Shown here: one piece after another, positions 7,611 to 15,278 of the stretch
Layout: every line of letters starts with the position of its first letter
Numbering within the stretch: the stretch's first letter is position 1
NCBI GenBank assembly: GCA_017508825.1
Contig: JAFWRC010000299.1
Coordinates: 1-34,931 of the forward strand
Length of the DNA stretch: 34,931 nucleotides
Source of the DNA: Lachnospiraceae bacterium
Lineage (GTDB): Bacteria > Bacillota > Clostridia > Lachnospirales > Lachnospiraceae
Reading direction: 5' to 3'
The notes under the pieces: generated by a model
Database searches by the model: none
The model's input: the letters and a program-made list of their open reading frames with translations, nothing else
Told to the model about the DNA's origin: nothing
Made by a program: the position numbers and the translations under genes

Positions 7611-8467
7611 CTCAATCCACCCCTTTTCACTGCTCCGATCAGACTGCATATTGCAAATACCGCTACATCCACCGCTACGATGGTAGATCCCACCGGTGTT
7701 CCCGTCATAATGGAAAGGATCATCCCCGAAAAGGCGCAGACAACGGACAGTATCGCGGAGCATATGGTAACCGAACGGAAACTTCCGAAAATACGCATTG
7801 CCGAAAGCGCCGGGAAGATCACCAGGGCTGAGATCAGAAGGGATCCCACCAGATCCATCGCCAGCACGATGATCACCGCGATCACCACTGCGATCAGCAG
7901 ATTATAGGCATTCACATTGGTTCCTGTCGCACGTGCAAAATTTTCATCAAAGGTGACTGCAAAGATCTTGTTATAAAACAGAATGAACACAGCGATCACG
8001 ACCAGGGACAGGATCACGCAGAGCCACACCTCCCAGCTCTGCAGCGTCAGGATCGAGGTCGCGCCAAACAGCGTGGTGCACACGTCACCCGAAAGATTCG
8101 AAGACGCATTCGAAATGTTCATCAGAAGATAACCGAACGCCAGGGCGCCGACGGAGATCATCGCGATTGCCGCATCGCCTTTGATCCTGGTGTTCTGACC
8201 GGTGCGCAGAAGCAGGACCGCGGAAAGGATCGTCAGCGGGAGCACAACGACCATATCATTTCCGAGGTTCAAAATATGCCCGGAGCGCAGGACCGCCGCA
8301 ATGGCCATCGCGCCGAAAGCCACATGCGAGAGGCCGTCACCGATAAAGGAAAAACGCTTGAGCACCAGAGTAACTCCCAGCAGGGACGAGCAGAGCGCCG
8401 TAAGGACACCGACAATCAATGCGTTGATAACGAAGGATCTTTGCAGATATTCCGCCAGACTATACAT
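7607..8467 (-). CDS. znuB: Metal ABC transporter permease, ZnuB-like
   Basis: A 286-residue, strongly hydrophobic ABC-3 family permease with about seven or eight membrane spans. It begins M-Y-S-L-A-E-Y-L-Q-R-S-F and shows the family segments G-D-G-L-S-H-V-A-F-G-A near the N-terminus and D-L-V-G-S-L-L-I-S-A-L-V-I-F-P-A in the C-terminal half. It forms the membrane channel of the ZnuA/ZnuC importer. ATG 8467 is chosen because GGAGG lies just upstream and the znuC stop is one base before; the frame extends further upstream inside znuC but without support. Family members move Zn or Mn, occasionally Fe. Confidence 0.92.
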   Translation of the reverse strand: MYSLAEYLQRSFVINALIVGVLTALCSSLLGVTLVLKRFSFIGDGLSHVAFGAMAIAAVLRSGHILNLGNDMVVVLPLTILSAVLLLRTGQNTRIKGDAAIAMISVGALAFGYLLMNISNASSNLSGDVCTTLFGATSILTLQSWEVWLCVILSLVVIAVFILFYNKIFAVTFDENFARATGTNVNAYNLLIAVVIAVIIVLAMDLVGSLLISALVIFPALSAMRIFGSFRSVTICSAILSVVCAFSGMILSIMTGTPVGSTIVAVDVAVFAICSLIGAVKRGGLR

Positions 8468-8468
8468 A

Positions 8469-9191
8469 TTACTGCTCACCTCCCGTCGTTTCGTTCCGCT
8501 CCATCGATACAAAATACCGGCCGGCATCGCTGTTAAGATACTCTTCCTTCGTTCCGAAAAAGATATGTTTGCCGACATGAAGAACATGCGTCGCATACTG
8601 CACCGCCGCATCAATATCGTGTGAGATCATCAGGATCGTAATCCCCTCTTTATTAAGCCGGCTGATCAGTTCGTACATCTCCAGCGTAACCCGCGGATCC
8701 AGTCCGGATACCGGCTCATCCAGAAGCAGCAGCTTTCTGGCCGCGCAAAGCGCCCGCGCAAGCAGCACCCTCTGCTGCTGCCCACCGGACAGATCACGGT
8801 AACAGCGTTTCGCCAGATCCGTGATCCCCATACGCTCCATATTCTCCGCTGCCAGCGCCTTCTCTTCTTTGTTATAGAACGGCCGCAGACCGGCACGGCT
8901 CTGGCATCCCGACAGTACGATCTCCCGTACGGATGCCGGGAAGTCCTTCTGCACGATGGTCTGCTGCGGCAGATAGGCGATCTCGCTCCGCTTCAGCCCG
9001 TCTCCCAGAATCACTTTTCCGCCCATGGGCGGCGTCAGGTTCAGCAGCGTCTTCATCAGCGTACTCTTTCCGGCACCGTTTTCCCCGACAATGCAAAGAT
9101 AATCCCCCGCATTCACAGAGAACTCCAGCCCGCTTACGATCGTCTGTCCTTCATAGCCCAGATCCAGTTTTTCCGCCGAGAGTATTGCCAT
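8469..9191 (-). CDS. znuC: Metal ABC transporter ATP-binding protein, ZnuC-like
   Basis: A 240-residue ABC ATPase with Walker A G-E-N-G-A-G-K-S-T (36-44), a Q-loop region around 77-79, signature L-S-G-G-Q (135-139) and Walker B L-L-L-L-D-E-P (155-161), followed by the S-G-L-D D-loop. It powers the ZnuB permease. ATG 9191 is preferred: AGGAG lies about 12 bases upstream, whereas the longer in-frame start at 9221 is a TTG inside the leader, next to the operator. It is the first gene of a tight four-gene unit (znuC, znuB, lipoprotein, larB) under a Fur-family box. Confidence 0.93.
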   Translation of the reverse strand: MAILSAEKLDLGYEGQTIVSGLEFSVNAGDYLCIVGENGAGKSTLMKTLLNLTPPMGGKVILGDGLKRSEIAYLPQQTIVQKDFPASVREIVLSGCQSRAGLRPFYNKEEKALAAENMERMGITDLAKRCYRDLSGGQQQRVLLARALCAARKLLLLDEPVSGLDPRVTLEMYELISRLNKEGITILMISHDIDAAVQYATHVLHVGKHIFFGTKEEYLNSDAGRYFVSMERNETTGGEQ

Positions 9192-9224
9192 TTCCGAAGC
9201 TGCTCCTGTATCAAAATTCAAAAT

Positions 9225-9267
9225 TGAAAATCATTTTCTATTCTAGTCTTTTTCTCTTAATTGTCAA
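9225..9267 (-). promoter_or_regulatory. znuC operon promoter with Fur-family operator
   Basis: On the minus strand, TTGACA (9262-9267), a 16-base spacer and TAGAAT (9240-9245) form the promoter. The 7-1-7 repeat TGAAAATCATTTTCT (9225-9239) abuts the -10 box exactly as at znuA, so both metal-uptake units should answer to the same regulator. Confidence 0.8.
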
Positions 9268-9278
9268 GAAAAATCAAC

Positions 9279-9334
9279 CGGAGGTACGGTTTCATAAATG
9301 ATCAAAGATCATCTATCACAAAACCATACCTCCG
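9279..9334 (-). terminator. Probable terminator after aroA
   Basis: Arms CGGAGGTACGGTTT (9279-9292) and AAACCATACCTCCG (9321-9334) pair over 14 positions with one G-T wobble. The loop holds a second hairpin, ATGATC-AAA-GATCAT. On the minus strand a GATTTTTCTT tract follows, which fits termination of aroA and insulation of the metal operon promoter just beyond. Confidence 0.6.
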
Positions 9335-9363
9335 ATCGGTAAATAAGTATTCGATCTGTTATC

Positions 9364-10749
9364 CTATAGTTTCTTTATTATGATATCCAGTATCGTAAAG
9401 TACTCCGCAAACGTCTTTTTGCAGCACTCCGGATTCAGGATCCGCACGCCCTCCGTCCGCAGCCCACAGAGCGAAAACGCCATTGCTACCCGGTGATCCT
9501 CATACGTCTGTATTTCAGCGCCGTGCATTTCCCCCGGGGTTACGGTCACCCGGTCCTCACTTTCTTCCACCGTTATCCCCAACGCCGTCAGATTCTCTAC
9601 GATGGCTTTGATCCGGTCACATTCCTGCAGGCGGATGTGTCCGATGCCTGTGATGGTAACCGGTCCGTCCGCATAAGGCGCGATGGCTGCCAGGGTAAGC
9701 GCCTGGTCGGAAAACGCAGACATGTCGATCGTAAAGTTTCCCTTTAACTTTCCGTCTTGTGGCCCTGTCACCGACAGATCCTGTCCGAAGGCCCCGCCGG
9801 AAACTGTGCAGCCCATCTGTTCCAGTACCTTCAGAAACGCCGCATCCCCCTGCAGCATATCCTTACGCACTCCGTTCACAGATACCCGTATCCCCAGCAC
9901 TGCCGCCAATGCATAAAAATATGCAGCAGCAGACATATCCGCCTCGATATCATAGGTTCCGGCCCGATATTCCTGATTACCGGGCAACTGATATGAAATT
10001 TTTCCGTCATTTTCTGTCTTTGTAACATCGATACCGAAGTTTTCCAGCATCTGCGCCGTCAATTCCACATAGCTCAGACCATGGGATCCCTCTACTTCAA
10101 TTGCAACCGGTGCCTGTAATGTCCCCGCTGCGATGAGCAGCGCGCTCAAAAACTGTGAGCTCTGATCGATATTTACTTTGAACCGGATGGTCTCTTCTTT
10201 GTTCTCCTCCCCGATCCCGGTTTTCATACGTACCAGTTCCCGGCCGAAGATCTTCATCGGGAAATGTCCGGCTTCCTCCATGCAGACTACCATAGCGCCG
10301 GCATCCTGCAGCGCATCGATGAGCGGCTGCATCGGCCGTTTCTGCATCTGCTCGGAAGATCGCACGATATACTCGCCATCCGACAATGCCAGCATCGCTA
10401 CCAGAAAACGCGCTGCCGTACCGGCACTGCCGACATAGATCTCTGCTTTTTTCTCGGGGATCTTTCCTCCGAATCCGGTGATCGTGATGTCTTTATTGAT
10501 CGAGATCACCTGACCGCTCCTCGCGGCTGCCGGAGCCTCCGAAACCGGAAAACCAAGCGTACGGATACATTCCAGAAAATGTTTTGCATCCTCACTGGCC
10601 ATACAGCCGCGAAGAACGCTGGTCCCGTTCGCCATCGCCGCCAGAAGCAGCGCACGGTTCGTAATTGACTTGGAGCCGGGTACCGGCACGCTCAACTGCC
10701 GGTCCTGAGGCAATTCCTTAAAACATTTCACATCATAGTATTCACTCAT
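9364..10749 (-). CDS. aroA: 3-phosphoshikimate 1-carboxyvinyltransferase (EPSP synthase)
   Basis: A 461-residue enzyme joining phosphoenolpyruvate to shikimate-3-phosphate in the chorismate pathway (cytoplasmic). Visible motifs are V-P-G-S-K-S-I-T-N-R-A near the N-terminus, V-G-S-A-G-T-A-A-R-F in the PEP-binding loop, M-Q-K-R-P-M-Q-P, the R-L-Q-E-C-D-R-I segment and Y-E-D-H-R-V-A-M near the C-terminus, ending with the K-T-F-A-E-Y-F signature. It is slightly longer than the usual ~430 residues. The start ATG 10749 has a GGGGGAG ribosome site. It lies 55 bases after dtd on the same strand and may share its transcript. No other aro genes are in the window. Confidence 0.95.
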   Translation of the reverse strand: MSEYYDVKCFKELPQDRQLSVPVPGSKSITNRALLLAAMANGTSVLRGCMASEDAKHFLECIRTLGFPVSEAPAAARSGQVISINKDITITGFGGKIPEKKAEIYVGSAGTAARFLVAMLALSDGEYIVRSSEQMQKRPMQPLIDALQDAGAMVVCMEEAGHFPMKIFGRELVRMKTGIGEENKEETIRFKVNIDQSSQFLSALLIAAGTLQAPVAIEVEGSHGLSYVELTAQMLENFGIDVTKTENDGKISYQLPGNQEYRAGTYDIEADMSAAAYFYALAAVLGIRVSVNGVRKDMLQGDAAFLKVLEQMGCTVSGGAFGQDLSVTGPQDGKLKGNFTIDMSAFSDQALTLAAIAPYADGPVTITGIGHIRLQECDRIKAIVENLTALGITVEESEDRVTVTPGEMHGAEIQTYEDHRVAMAFSLCGLRTEGVRILNPECCKKTFAEYFTILDIIIKKL

Positions 10750-10804
10750 TCGCTCCCCCTTACCGTATCCGATCAGAACCCTCCCGGTCCCTCCGGTTAC
10801 CCTC

Positions 10805-11254
10805 TCACTTCAGTTCTTTGGAATCCAGCAGGATCGTAAACGGGCCGTCATTGACCAGGCTCACCTGCATATGCTCGCCGAATTCTCCCTGCTCTACCAC
10901 CGGCACTTCCGCCTTGCACTTTTCAATGATATATTCATACAGTTCCTTTGCGGTATCGGGCGCTCCGGCATTGACAAAGCTCGGCCTATTGCCATGTCTG
11001 CAATCGGCATACAGCGTAAACTGCGAGATCAGAAGCAGACCTCCGTTCACATCCTTCAGGGACAGATTGGTCTTCCCGTTTTCATCTTTAAAGATGCGCA
11101 GTCCCAGCATCTTCTTAACCATCTTATCCGCAGTCTCCTTTGTATCCTCCTGTCCCACGCCGATCAGCACCACATATCCGGTCCCGATCTGTCCCGTAAT
11201 GCGGTCCTCCACCGTGACTTTTCCTTCCGATACCACCTGTATCACAAACTTCAT
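10805..11254 (-). CDS. dtd: D-aminoacyl-tRNA deacylase
   Basis: A 149-residue protein matching Dtd in length and motifs: it begins [13 protein letters not shown], carries S-Q-F-T-L-Y-A-D followed by R-H-G-N-R-P-S-F, and ends near [12 protein letters not shown]. Dtd hydrolyses D-amino acids mischarged onto tRNA. Start ATG 11254 is favoured: it gives the family's usual N-terminus and has AAGGGTG upstream, while the in-frame extension to 11284 crosses the preceding terminator hairpin. Confidence 0.95.
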   Translation of the reverse strand: MKFVIQVVSEGKVTVEDRITGQIGTGYVVLIGVGQEDTKETADKMVKKMLGLRIFKDENGKTNLSLKDVNGGLLLISQFTLYADCRHGNRPSFVNAGAPDTAKELYEYIIEKCKAEVPVVEQGEFGEHMQVSLVNDGPFTILLDSKELK

Positions 11255-11273
11255 ATCTACACCCTTATAATGT

Positions 11274-11302
11274 AAAAGCCGCACCTTTACCGCGCGGCTT
11301 TT
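11274..11302 (-). terminator. Terminator after the small helical protein gene
   Basis: AAAAGCCGC (11274-11282) pairs with GCGGCTTTT (11294-11302) around an 11-base loop, just after the small gene's stop on the minus strand. The T-tail is short, so some read-through into dtd is possible. Confidence 0.65.
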
Positions 11303-11323
11303 TCCATCGTTTCCCTTCGCTGA

Positions 11324-11542
11324 TTAAAGCAGTTTCTTGATCGCGTCTGCAGCGCCTGCCAGCTTATCCGTGGTCAACGCAGCCTTTACGCCGCTCACCA
11401 GCTGGTCTTCAATATTGTCCGGGATATCCACGCCGGCAACTTTCTCTACGGTCTTTACCGGATCCTTCTGGAAGGACTCCATCAGAGTCGGATCATTCTT
11501 TACCTTGTCTACGATCTCATTGATCTTTGCTTTGATATCCAT
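11324..11542 (-). CDS. Small helical protein of unknown function (Nif11/NHLP-leader-like pattern)
   Basis: A 72-residue charged, probably all-helical protein starting M-D-I-K-A-K-I-N-E-I-V. ATG 11542 has AGGAGG nine bases upstream; the ATG at 11548 is only three bases from it and is less likely. The middle reads N-D-P-T-L ... F-Q-K-D-P-V-K-T-V-E-K-V-A-G-V-D-I-P-D-N, a spacing (two D-P pairs, then G-V-x-x-P) seen in leader regions of Nif11/NHLP-type modified peptides. No maturation enzyme or Cys/Ser-rich core peptide is present, so a peptide-natural-product role is not supported here. It has its own promoter and terminator, implying independent and possibly high expression. Function unknown. 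Confidence 0.8.
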   Translation of the reverse strand: MDIKAKINEIVDKVKNDPTLMESFQKDPVKTVEKVAGVDIPDNIEDQLVSGVKAALTTDKLAGAADAIKKLL

Positions 11543-11580
11543 ATTCATCTGCCTCCTTTTTGGGCTGTTTATATTTCAGT

Positions 11581-11609
11581 ATCTTATCACAAAAGCTTCT
11601 GTTTGGCAA
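11581..11609 (-). promoter_or_regulatory. Promoter of the small helical protein gene
   Basis: Minus-strand TTGCCA (11604-11609), a 17-base spacer and TAAGAT (11581-11586), about 40 bases before the start codon. Confidence 0.6.
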
Positions 11610-11615
11610 ATCGCC

Positions 11616-11644
11616 TTGCATACGATATTAAGAAAGCATATAAT
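11616..11644 (+). promoter_or_regulatory. Promoter of the MATE transporter gene
   Basis: TTGCAT (11616-11621), a 17-base spacer and perfect TATAAT (11639-11644). It sits back to back with the small gene's promoter. Confidence 0.7.
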
Positions 11645-11667
11645 AAAAAAGTTGTGTATATCTATAA

Positions 11668-13164
11668 ATGAATCGTTTCGGGAGCAGAACATTGAGCAAA
11701 ACATCCGCAGTATCGTATAGATTATTTGACCGGGAACCGCATTTTTACAGAAACGTGTTCACCCTGGCACTGCCCATCGCATTGCAGAGCCTGATCACGA
11801 TCGCCGTGAATATGCTGGATAATGTCATGGTCAGCAGGCTGAGTGAAGAATCGATCTCTGCCACATCCCTGGCCAATTCCTTTATCTCCATTTACCAGAT
11901 CTTTTGTATGGGGCTTGGTATGGGTGCATCCGTACTGATCTCAAGGTACTACGGAATGAAGAGTTCGGAGGCTGCCCACAATACGGAAGCAAACGAAAAG
12001 AACATTATGCCGGACAGCCCGGAGGATATCCGAAACGATGCTGCCAGGGCATTAAAACAAACAGTTGCTCTGATGCTGCGCCTCACCTTGATCTTGGCCA
12101 GTGTATTTGCAATCCTGACAGCCTGCATTCCCGGCTGGATCATGAGAACCTATACCGAAGAGGAACCGATCATCGAACTGGGCATTACCTATTTCCGCTG
12201 GTCCGTGATCACCTACTTTTTCCAGGGCGCATCCCTGACCAGTACCATTGCTCTGCGCAGCGTACGGCAGGTAAAGCTCCCTCTGTTCGTATCCATCGGA
12301 GCCTTCTTTGTCAATTTCTTATCCAACTATGCCTTTATCTTCGGTAATTTCGGCGCTCCCCGAATGGAGATCGCCGGTGCCGCTCTGGGCACGCTGATCG
12401 CCAGAATTTTTGAATTCTCACTGATCCTGGGGTATCTGTTCTTTTATGATAAGGAGATTAATTTCCGCATCAAAGATCTGTTTATGAATACCAAGTCTTT
12501 GCTTGGCGAATATATCCGCATCTGCATTCCCGTACTGATCAGCGACGGCATCCTCGCTTTCGGTAACAATGCCGTCTCTATGGTCATAGGTCATCTGGGA
12601 GGGACTTTTGTCACTGCCAACGCGATCACCGGTGATACGCAGCGCCTGAGTACCGTCGTGGTACAGGGTGTCAGCCAGGCCGGCGCGATCGTCACCAGTC
12701 AGACACTTGGTACCGGCAAGAAAGAACAGACTATGAAGCAGGGCTATCTGTTCTTTGGTCTCGGTCTTGGACTGGGACTGGTTTCCGCCTTCTTTATCAC
12801 TGCCTTCAAAGATCCGATCATCTCCTGCTATATCGAGGAAACCAGTGAGGCACTCGACATTGCAGTACAGTTGATGCTCGCGATCAGTTTCATCATCATC
12901 TTTCAGGCTACCAACAGCATCATGACCAAAGGTGTGCTGCGCGGCGGCGGCGATACCAAGATGCTGATGATCACCGACAACATCTTCCTGTGGGTGATCT
13001 CCATTCCTTTAGGACTGTTGGCAGGCTTTGTATTTGAACTGTCACCATTCTGGATCTATGTATGCTTAAAATCCGACCAGATCATCAAGACCTTCTGGAG
13101 TTTTCTGCGACTGAAAAGCGGCAAATGGATCAAAAAGATCTCTACGGGTTTGAAAGAAGAGTGA
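11668..13164 (+). CDS. MATE family efflux transporter
   Basis: A protein of 490-498 residues with about 12 hydrophobic segments. The first repeat opens with L-A-L-P-I-A-L-Q-S-L and D-N-V-M-V-S-R-L, typical of MATE Na+/H+-coupled drug or metabolite exporters; the second repeat contains G-G-T-F-V-T-A-N-A-I-T and a C-terminal R-G-G-G-D-T-K segment, also usual. A hydrophilic loop of about 25 residues (near 110-135) separates spans 2 and 3. The start is uncertain: ATG 11668 has no ribosome site, while TTG 11692 has GGGAG seven bases upstream. Substrate unknown. It is monocistronic, convergent with the hydrolase gene. Confidence 0.93.
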   Translation: MNRFGSRTLSKTSAVSYRLFDREPHFYRNVFTLALPIALQSLITIAVNMLDNVMVSRLSEESISATSLANSFISIYQIFCMGLGMGASVLISRYYGMKSSEAAHNTEANEKNIMPDSPEDIRNDAARALKQTVALMLRLTLILASVFAILTACIPGWIMRTYTEEEPIIELGITYFRWSVITYFFQGASLTSTIALRSVRQVKLPLFVSIGAFFVNFLSNYAFIFGNFGAPRMEIAGAALGTLIARIFEFSLILGYLFFYDKEINFRIKDLFMNTKSLLGEYIRICIPVLISDGILAFGNNAVSMVIGHLGGTFVTANAITGDTQRLSTVVVQGVSQAGAIVTSQTLGTGKKEQTMKQGYLFFGLGLGLGLVSAFFITAFKDPIISCYIEETSEALDIAVQLMLAISFIIIFQATNSIMTKGVLRGGGDTKMLMITDNIFLWVISIPLGLLAGFVFELSPFWIYVCLKSDQIIKTFWSFLRLKSGKWIKKISTGLKEE

Positions 13165-13179
13165 TCCCCTTTGGGATCA
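13162..13179. terminator. Short hairpin built from two convergent stop codons
   Basis: TGATCCC-CTTT-GGGATCA: the left arm begins with the MATE stop (13162-13164) and the right arm ends with the complement of the hydrolase stop (13177-13179). The 7-bp stem has a weak T-tail, so it is a modest two-way terminator at best. Confidence 0.4.
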
Positions 13180-14823
13180 TCCTTTCATACGTGTGATCAC
13201 TTCTTCCATGTTACCGCCCTCGATCTCTCCGTTTGCCTTTCTGGAAAACTGACTCATATACTTCCACGCATTCTCACAGTTTAACCACCGCATCTCGTGT
13301 GACTGTTTGGATGCACTCGCAAAGATGCTGTAGCAGCACCCGTTCTCACTTTCAAAAAGATGCATCGTCAGTGTACTTCCTGTCTTTTCATCTTCTGCCT
13401 TACAGATGACATCTCCATCGATCGCATAAATCTTGTTCTTCCAATTTTCCTGCGCATCAAAGCGTTCGTGATTCTGCGTTTTCGCCCGATTCACACGAAG
13501 CACATAGGCCATACGATCCAAGCATTTCGGTTCCTGGAAAGGCAGTTCGGGAAGCAGTGAATCCTCGCCGCCCACATAAAACACCGGAAGAATGGTATCC
13601 TGATTGTACGATCCCACCGGCTGCCCAAAGGCATTGAGACCGACTTCAAATGTCGCATCCATCGGCGCCACCGCCGCAAAGGCCGAAGGATATTCCTGAA
13701 ACAGATCCCAGCTCTTGCAGCCGCCCATGGAAAATCCGGTCGCATAGATTTTTTCGGTATTCACTTTGTACGTTTTTTTGATATGCTCGATCAGTTCCAT
13801 CGCTTCCGTAGCAGTGCTGTTCATATGATTTTCCACACTGACCAGCAGGAAGTTGTACTTTGCAACCACTTTATGCCAGTCCGTCAGACATACCATACAC
13901 ATCGCAGAATCGCCGCCCCCGTGGAAACACATCAACAGCGGCATGCCTTCACTCTGCTGCATCTGCTCTTTGTTATAATAAGCAACATATCCGATCTTAT
14001 GCGATGTCGTATCCTGATCATCCCCGCGATTGTCCTTTGATGTAGCAACCTCTGCATATCCTGTCTCCATGGACAGTCCGAGACTTGCCGGCTCGATCTC
14101 TTCTTCCAGTTTTCCGACCATACGCCGGTATTTTTTCATAAACGAAAAATCTTTCGCATAATCTGCCGTATCCGTGATCAGAACATGATCCACATTTTCT
14201 TCCAACGCTCGATTGATCACATCACTGTTTCCGACTGAGACAACTGCCATATCTCTTCGCTCCGGTTTCGGGATCACGCTCAGTTTTTCCAATACCAGAG
14301 TCACCGGCGTGATATCGCCTTTTCCGTACAGGCCGTCACCTTCGATGGTCTTGAGACAGTTGCACGCCAGGTAATCCGCAGACGCACCGGATCCGAATAC
14401 AATCGTCCGATTTAACGCGCCGCGGATGTAATACTCTCCCCATGCTCCGGTAAAACGGTCTCTGGCTCTGGTCATACCGTCTTCGTAATACTGACCGATC
14501 TTGCTTTCGGCGATCACCGAGGCAAAGAGATCTTCCTTCGCACCATTCCAGCCGTCCGTTCCGGCAGGATATACAAAAACGACCGTTCCGCCATACGGTT
14601 TGGCAATCTCAGCCAGCCCGGTTCTTTCCGCATAATCCACAGCTTCCTCGCCGGACATTTTCTTCTCTTCAAACACCAGAAGATACGGTGTCATAAAACC
14701 ATAGTTTACGATCTCCGTAATCTCTGCGCACTCCGGTTTTACCACCTGTACGCAAAAATCCGCAAAGGTATTCTCCCAATATTTACATTGGTTTATGCTT
14801 CTGATCTCCGGTTTCTTTTCCAT
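13177..14823 (-). CDS. Two-lobed alpha/beta-hydrolase (PHB-depolymerase / CE1-like esterase)
   Basis: A 548-residue protein without a signal peptide. The C-terminal half is an alpha/beta-hydrolase of the esterase/PHB-depolymerase type: oxyanion region C-F-H-G-G-G, then a nucleophile elbow T-G-F-S-M-G-G with Ser365, and V-A-P-M-D-A after it. The N-terminal half repeats the same order of elements in degenerate form (P-Y-L-L-V-F ... G-G-T-V-V-F-V-Y-P ... I-V-F-G-S-G-A-S-A-D-Y), suggesting an inactive duplicate. The substrate could be an acyl or feruloyl ester on a carbohydrate, which would fit the pentose locus nearby, but this is inference. ATG 14823 has AGAGGATGAGGGG upstream. It has its own promoter and a leader of about 150 bases. 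Confidence 0.8.
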   Translation of the reverse strand: MEKKPEIRSINQCKYWENTFADFCVQVVKPECAEITEIVNYGFMTPYLLVFEEKKMSGEEAVDYAERTGLAEIAKPYGGTVVFVYPAGTDGWNGAKEDLFASVIAESKIGQYYEDGMTRARDRFTGAWGEYYIRGALNRTIVFGSGASADYLACNCLKTIEGDGLYGKGDITPVTLVLEKLSVIPKPERRDMAVVSVGNSDVINRALEENVDHVLITDTADYAKDFSFMKKYRRMVGKLEEEIEPASLGLSMETGYAEVATSKDNRGDDQDTTSHKIGYVAYYNKEQMQQSEGMPLLMCFHGGGDSAMCMVCLTDWHKVVAKYNFLLVSVENHMNSTATEAMELIEHIKKTYKVNTEKIYATGFSMGGCKSWDLFQEYPSAFAAVAPMDATFEVGLNAFGQPVGSYNQDTILPVFYVGGEDSLLPELPFQEPKCLDRMAYVLRVNRAKTQNHERFDAQENWKNKIYAIDGDVICKAEDEKTGSTLTMHLFESENGCCYSIFASASKQSHEMRWLNCENAWKYMSQFSRKANGEIEGGNMEEVITRMKG

Positions 14824-14844
14824 CCCCTCATCCTCTTCTTTGCT

Positions 14845-14967
14845 TCAGTATATACTCACTTTTCCTTTTACCCCTTTTGCCTCCAGGTCCGCCCGAAGCT
14901 GTTTCAGTTCTTTGTTCGTTGCATCAGAAAACGCAAACGCCCCCCGCCCTTGTCTTTCACGCCTCCA
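14845..14967 (-). pseudogene. Possible coding remnant in the hydrolase leader
   Basis: In the 455-base gap 14824-15278, one minus-strand frame stays open for 41 codons to a TGA at 14845-14847. It reads like real protein near its end (F-A-F-S-D-A-T-N-K-E-L-K-Q-L-R, then A-K-G-V-K-G-K-V-S-I-Y). There is no ATG, GTG or TTG start in frame. A GTG in the adjacent frame would join it only through a shift at a six-G run near 14941. It could be a gene remnant or chance. The rest of the gap holds two promoters and A/T-rich sequence with nothing else recognisable. Confidence 0.25.
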
Positions 14968-14977
14968 TTACACTCTC

Positions 14978-15006
14978 ATTCTGTATAGATTTCCGAAAGT
15001 TGTCAA
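14978..15006 (-). promoter_or_regulatory. Promoter of the two-lobed hydrolase gene
   Basis: Minus-strand TTGACA (15001-15006), a 17-base spacer and CAGAAT (14978-14983). The start codon is about 150 bases downstream. Confidence 0.55.
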
Positions 15007-15086
15007 GCACAATGTGCAGCATCAATACCCAGTATGAAATAAATATCCATAAGAATCATAGCTTTTAATAAGAAACATCTTCCCTA

Positions 15087-15115
15087 TTGACAAACCTTCT
15101 GATTTCCAATAAACT
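15087..15115 (+). promoter_or_regulatory. Possible promoter of the Rpn-like nuclease gene
   Basis: TTGACA (15087-15092), a 17-base spacer and TAAACT (15110-15115), about 160 bases before the start codon at 15279. Confidence 0.5.
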
Positions 15116-15278
15116 TTCTATTTGTATTCTTGTGAACATATATGCCGATTGCGGCATCCATGGCATTTCGCCGATGATTCACGCAAAAAAAGTAACAATT
15201 ATACCCGCGGTCTGAAGGGTTTTCGGCTTTTATCCTGTTCCTTTCAAACCGCCAATCAATGAAAGGAGTCCATTACTC

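Noticed and set aside
11324..11542. Peptide natural product (RiPP) gene cluster
   Set aside because: Only a leader-like pattern; no core peptide, radical SAM, YcaO, LanM or export-protease genes. The nearby MATE exporter alone is not enough.
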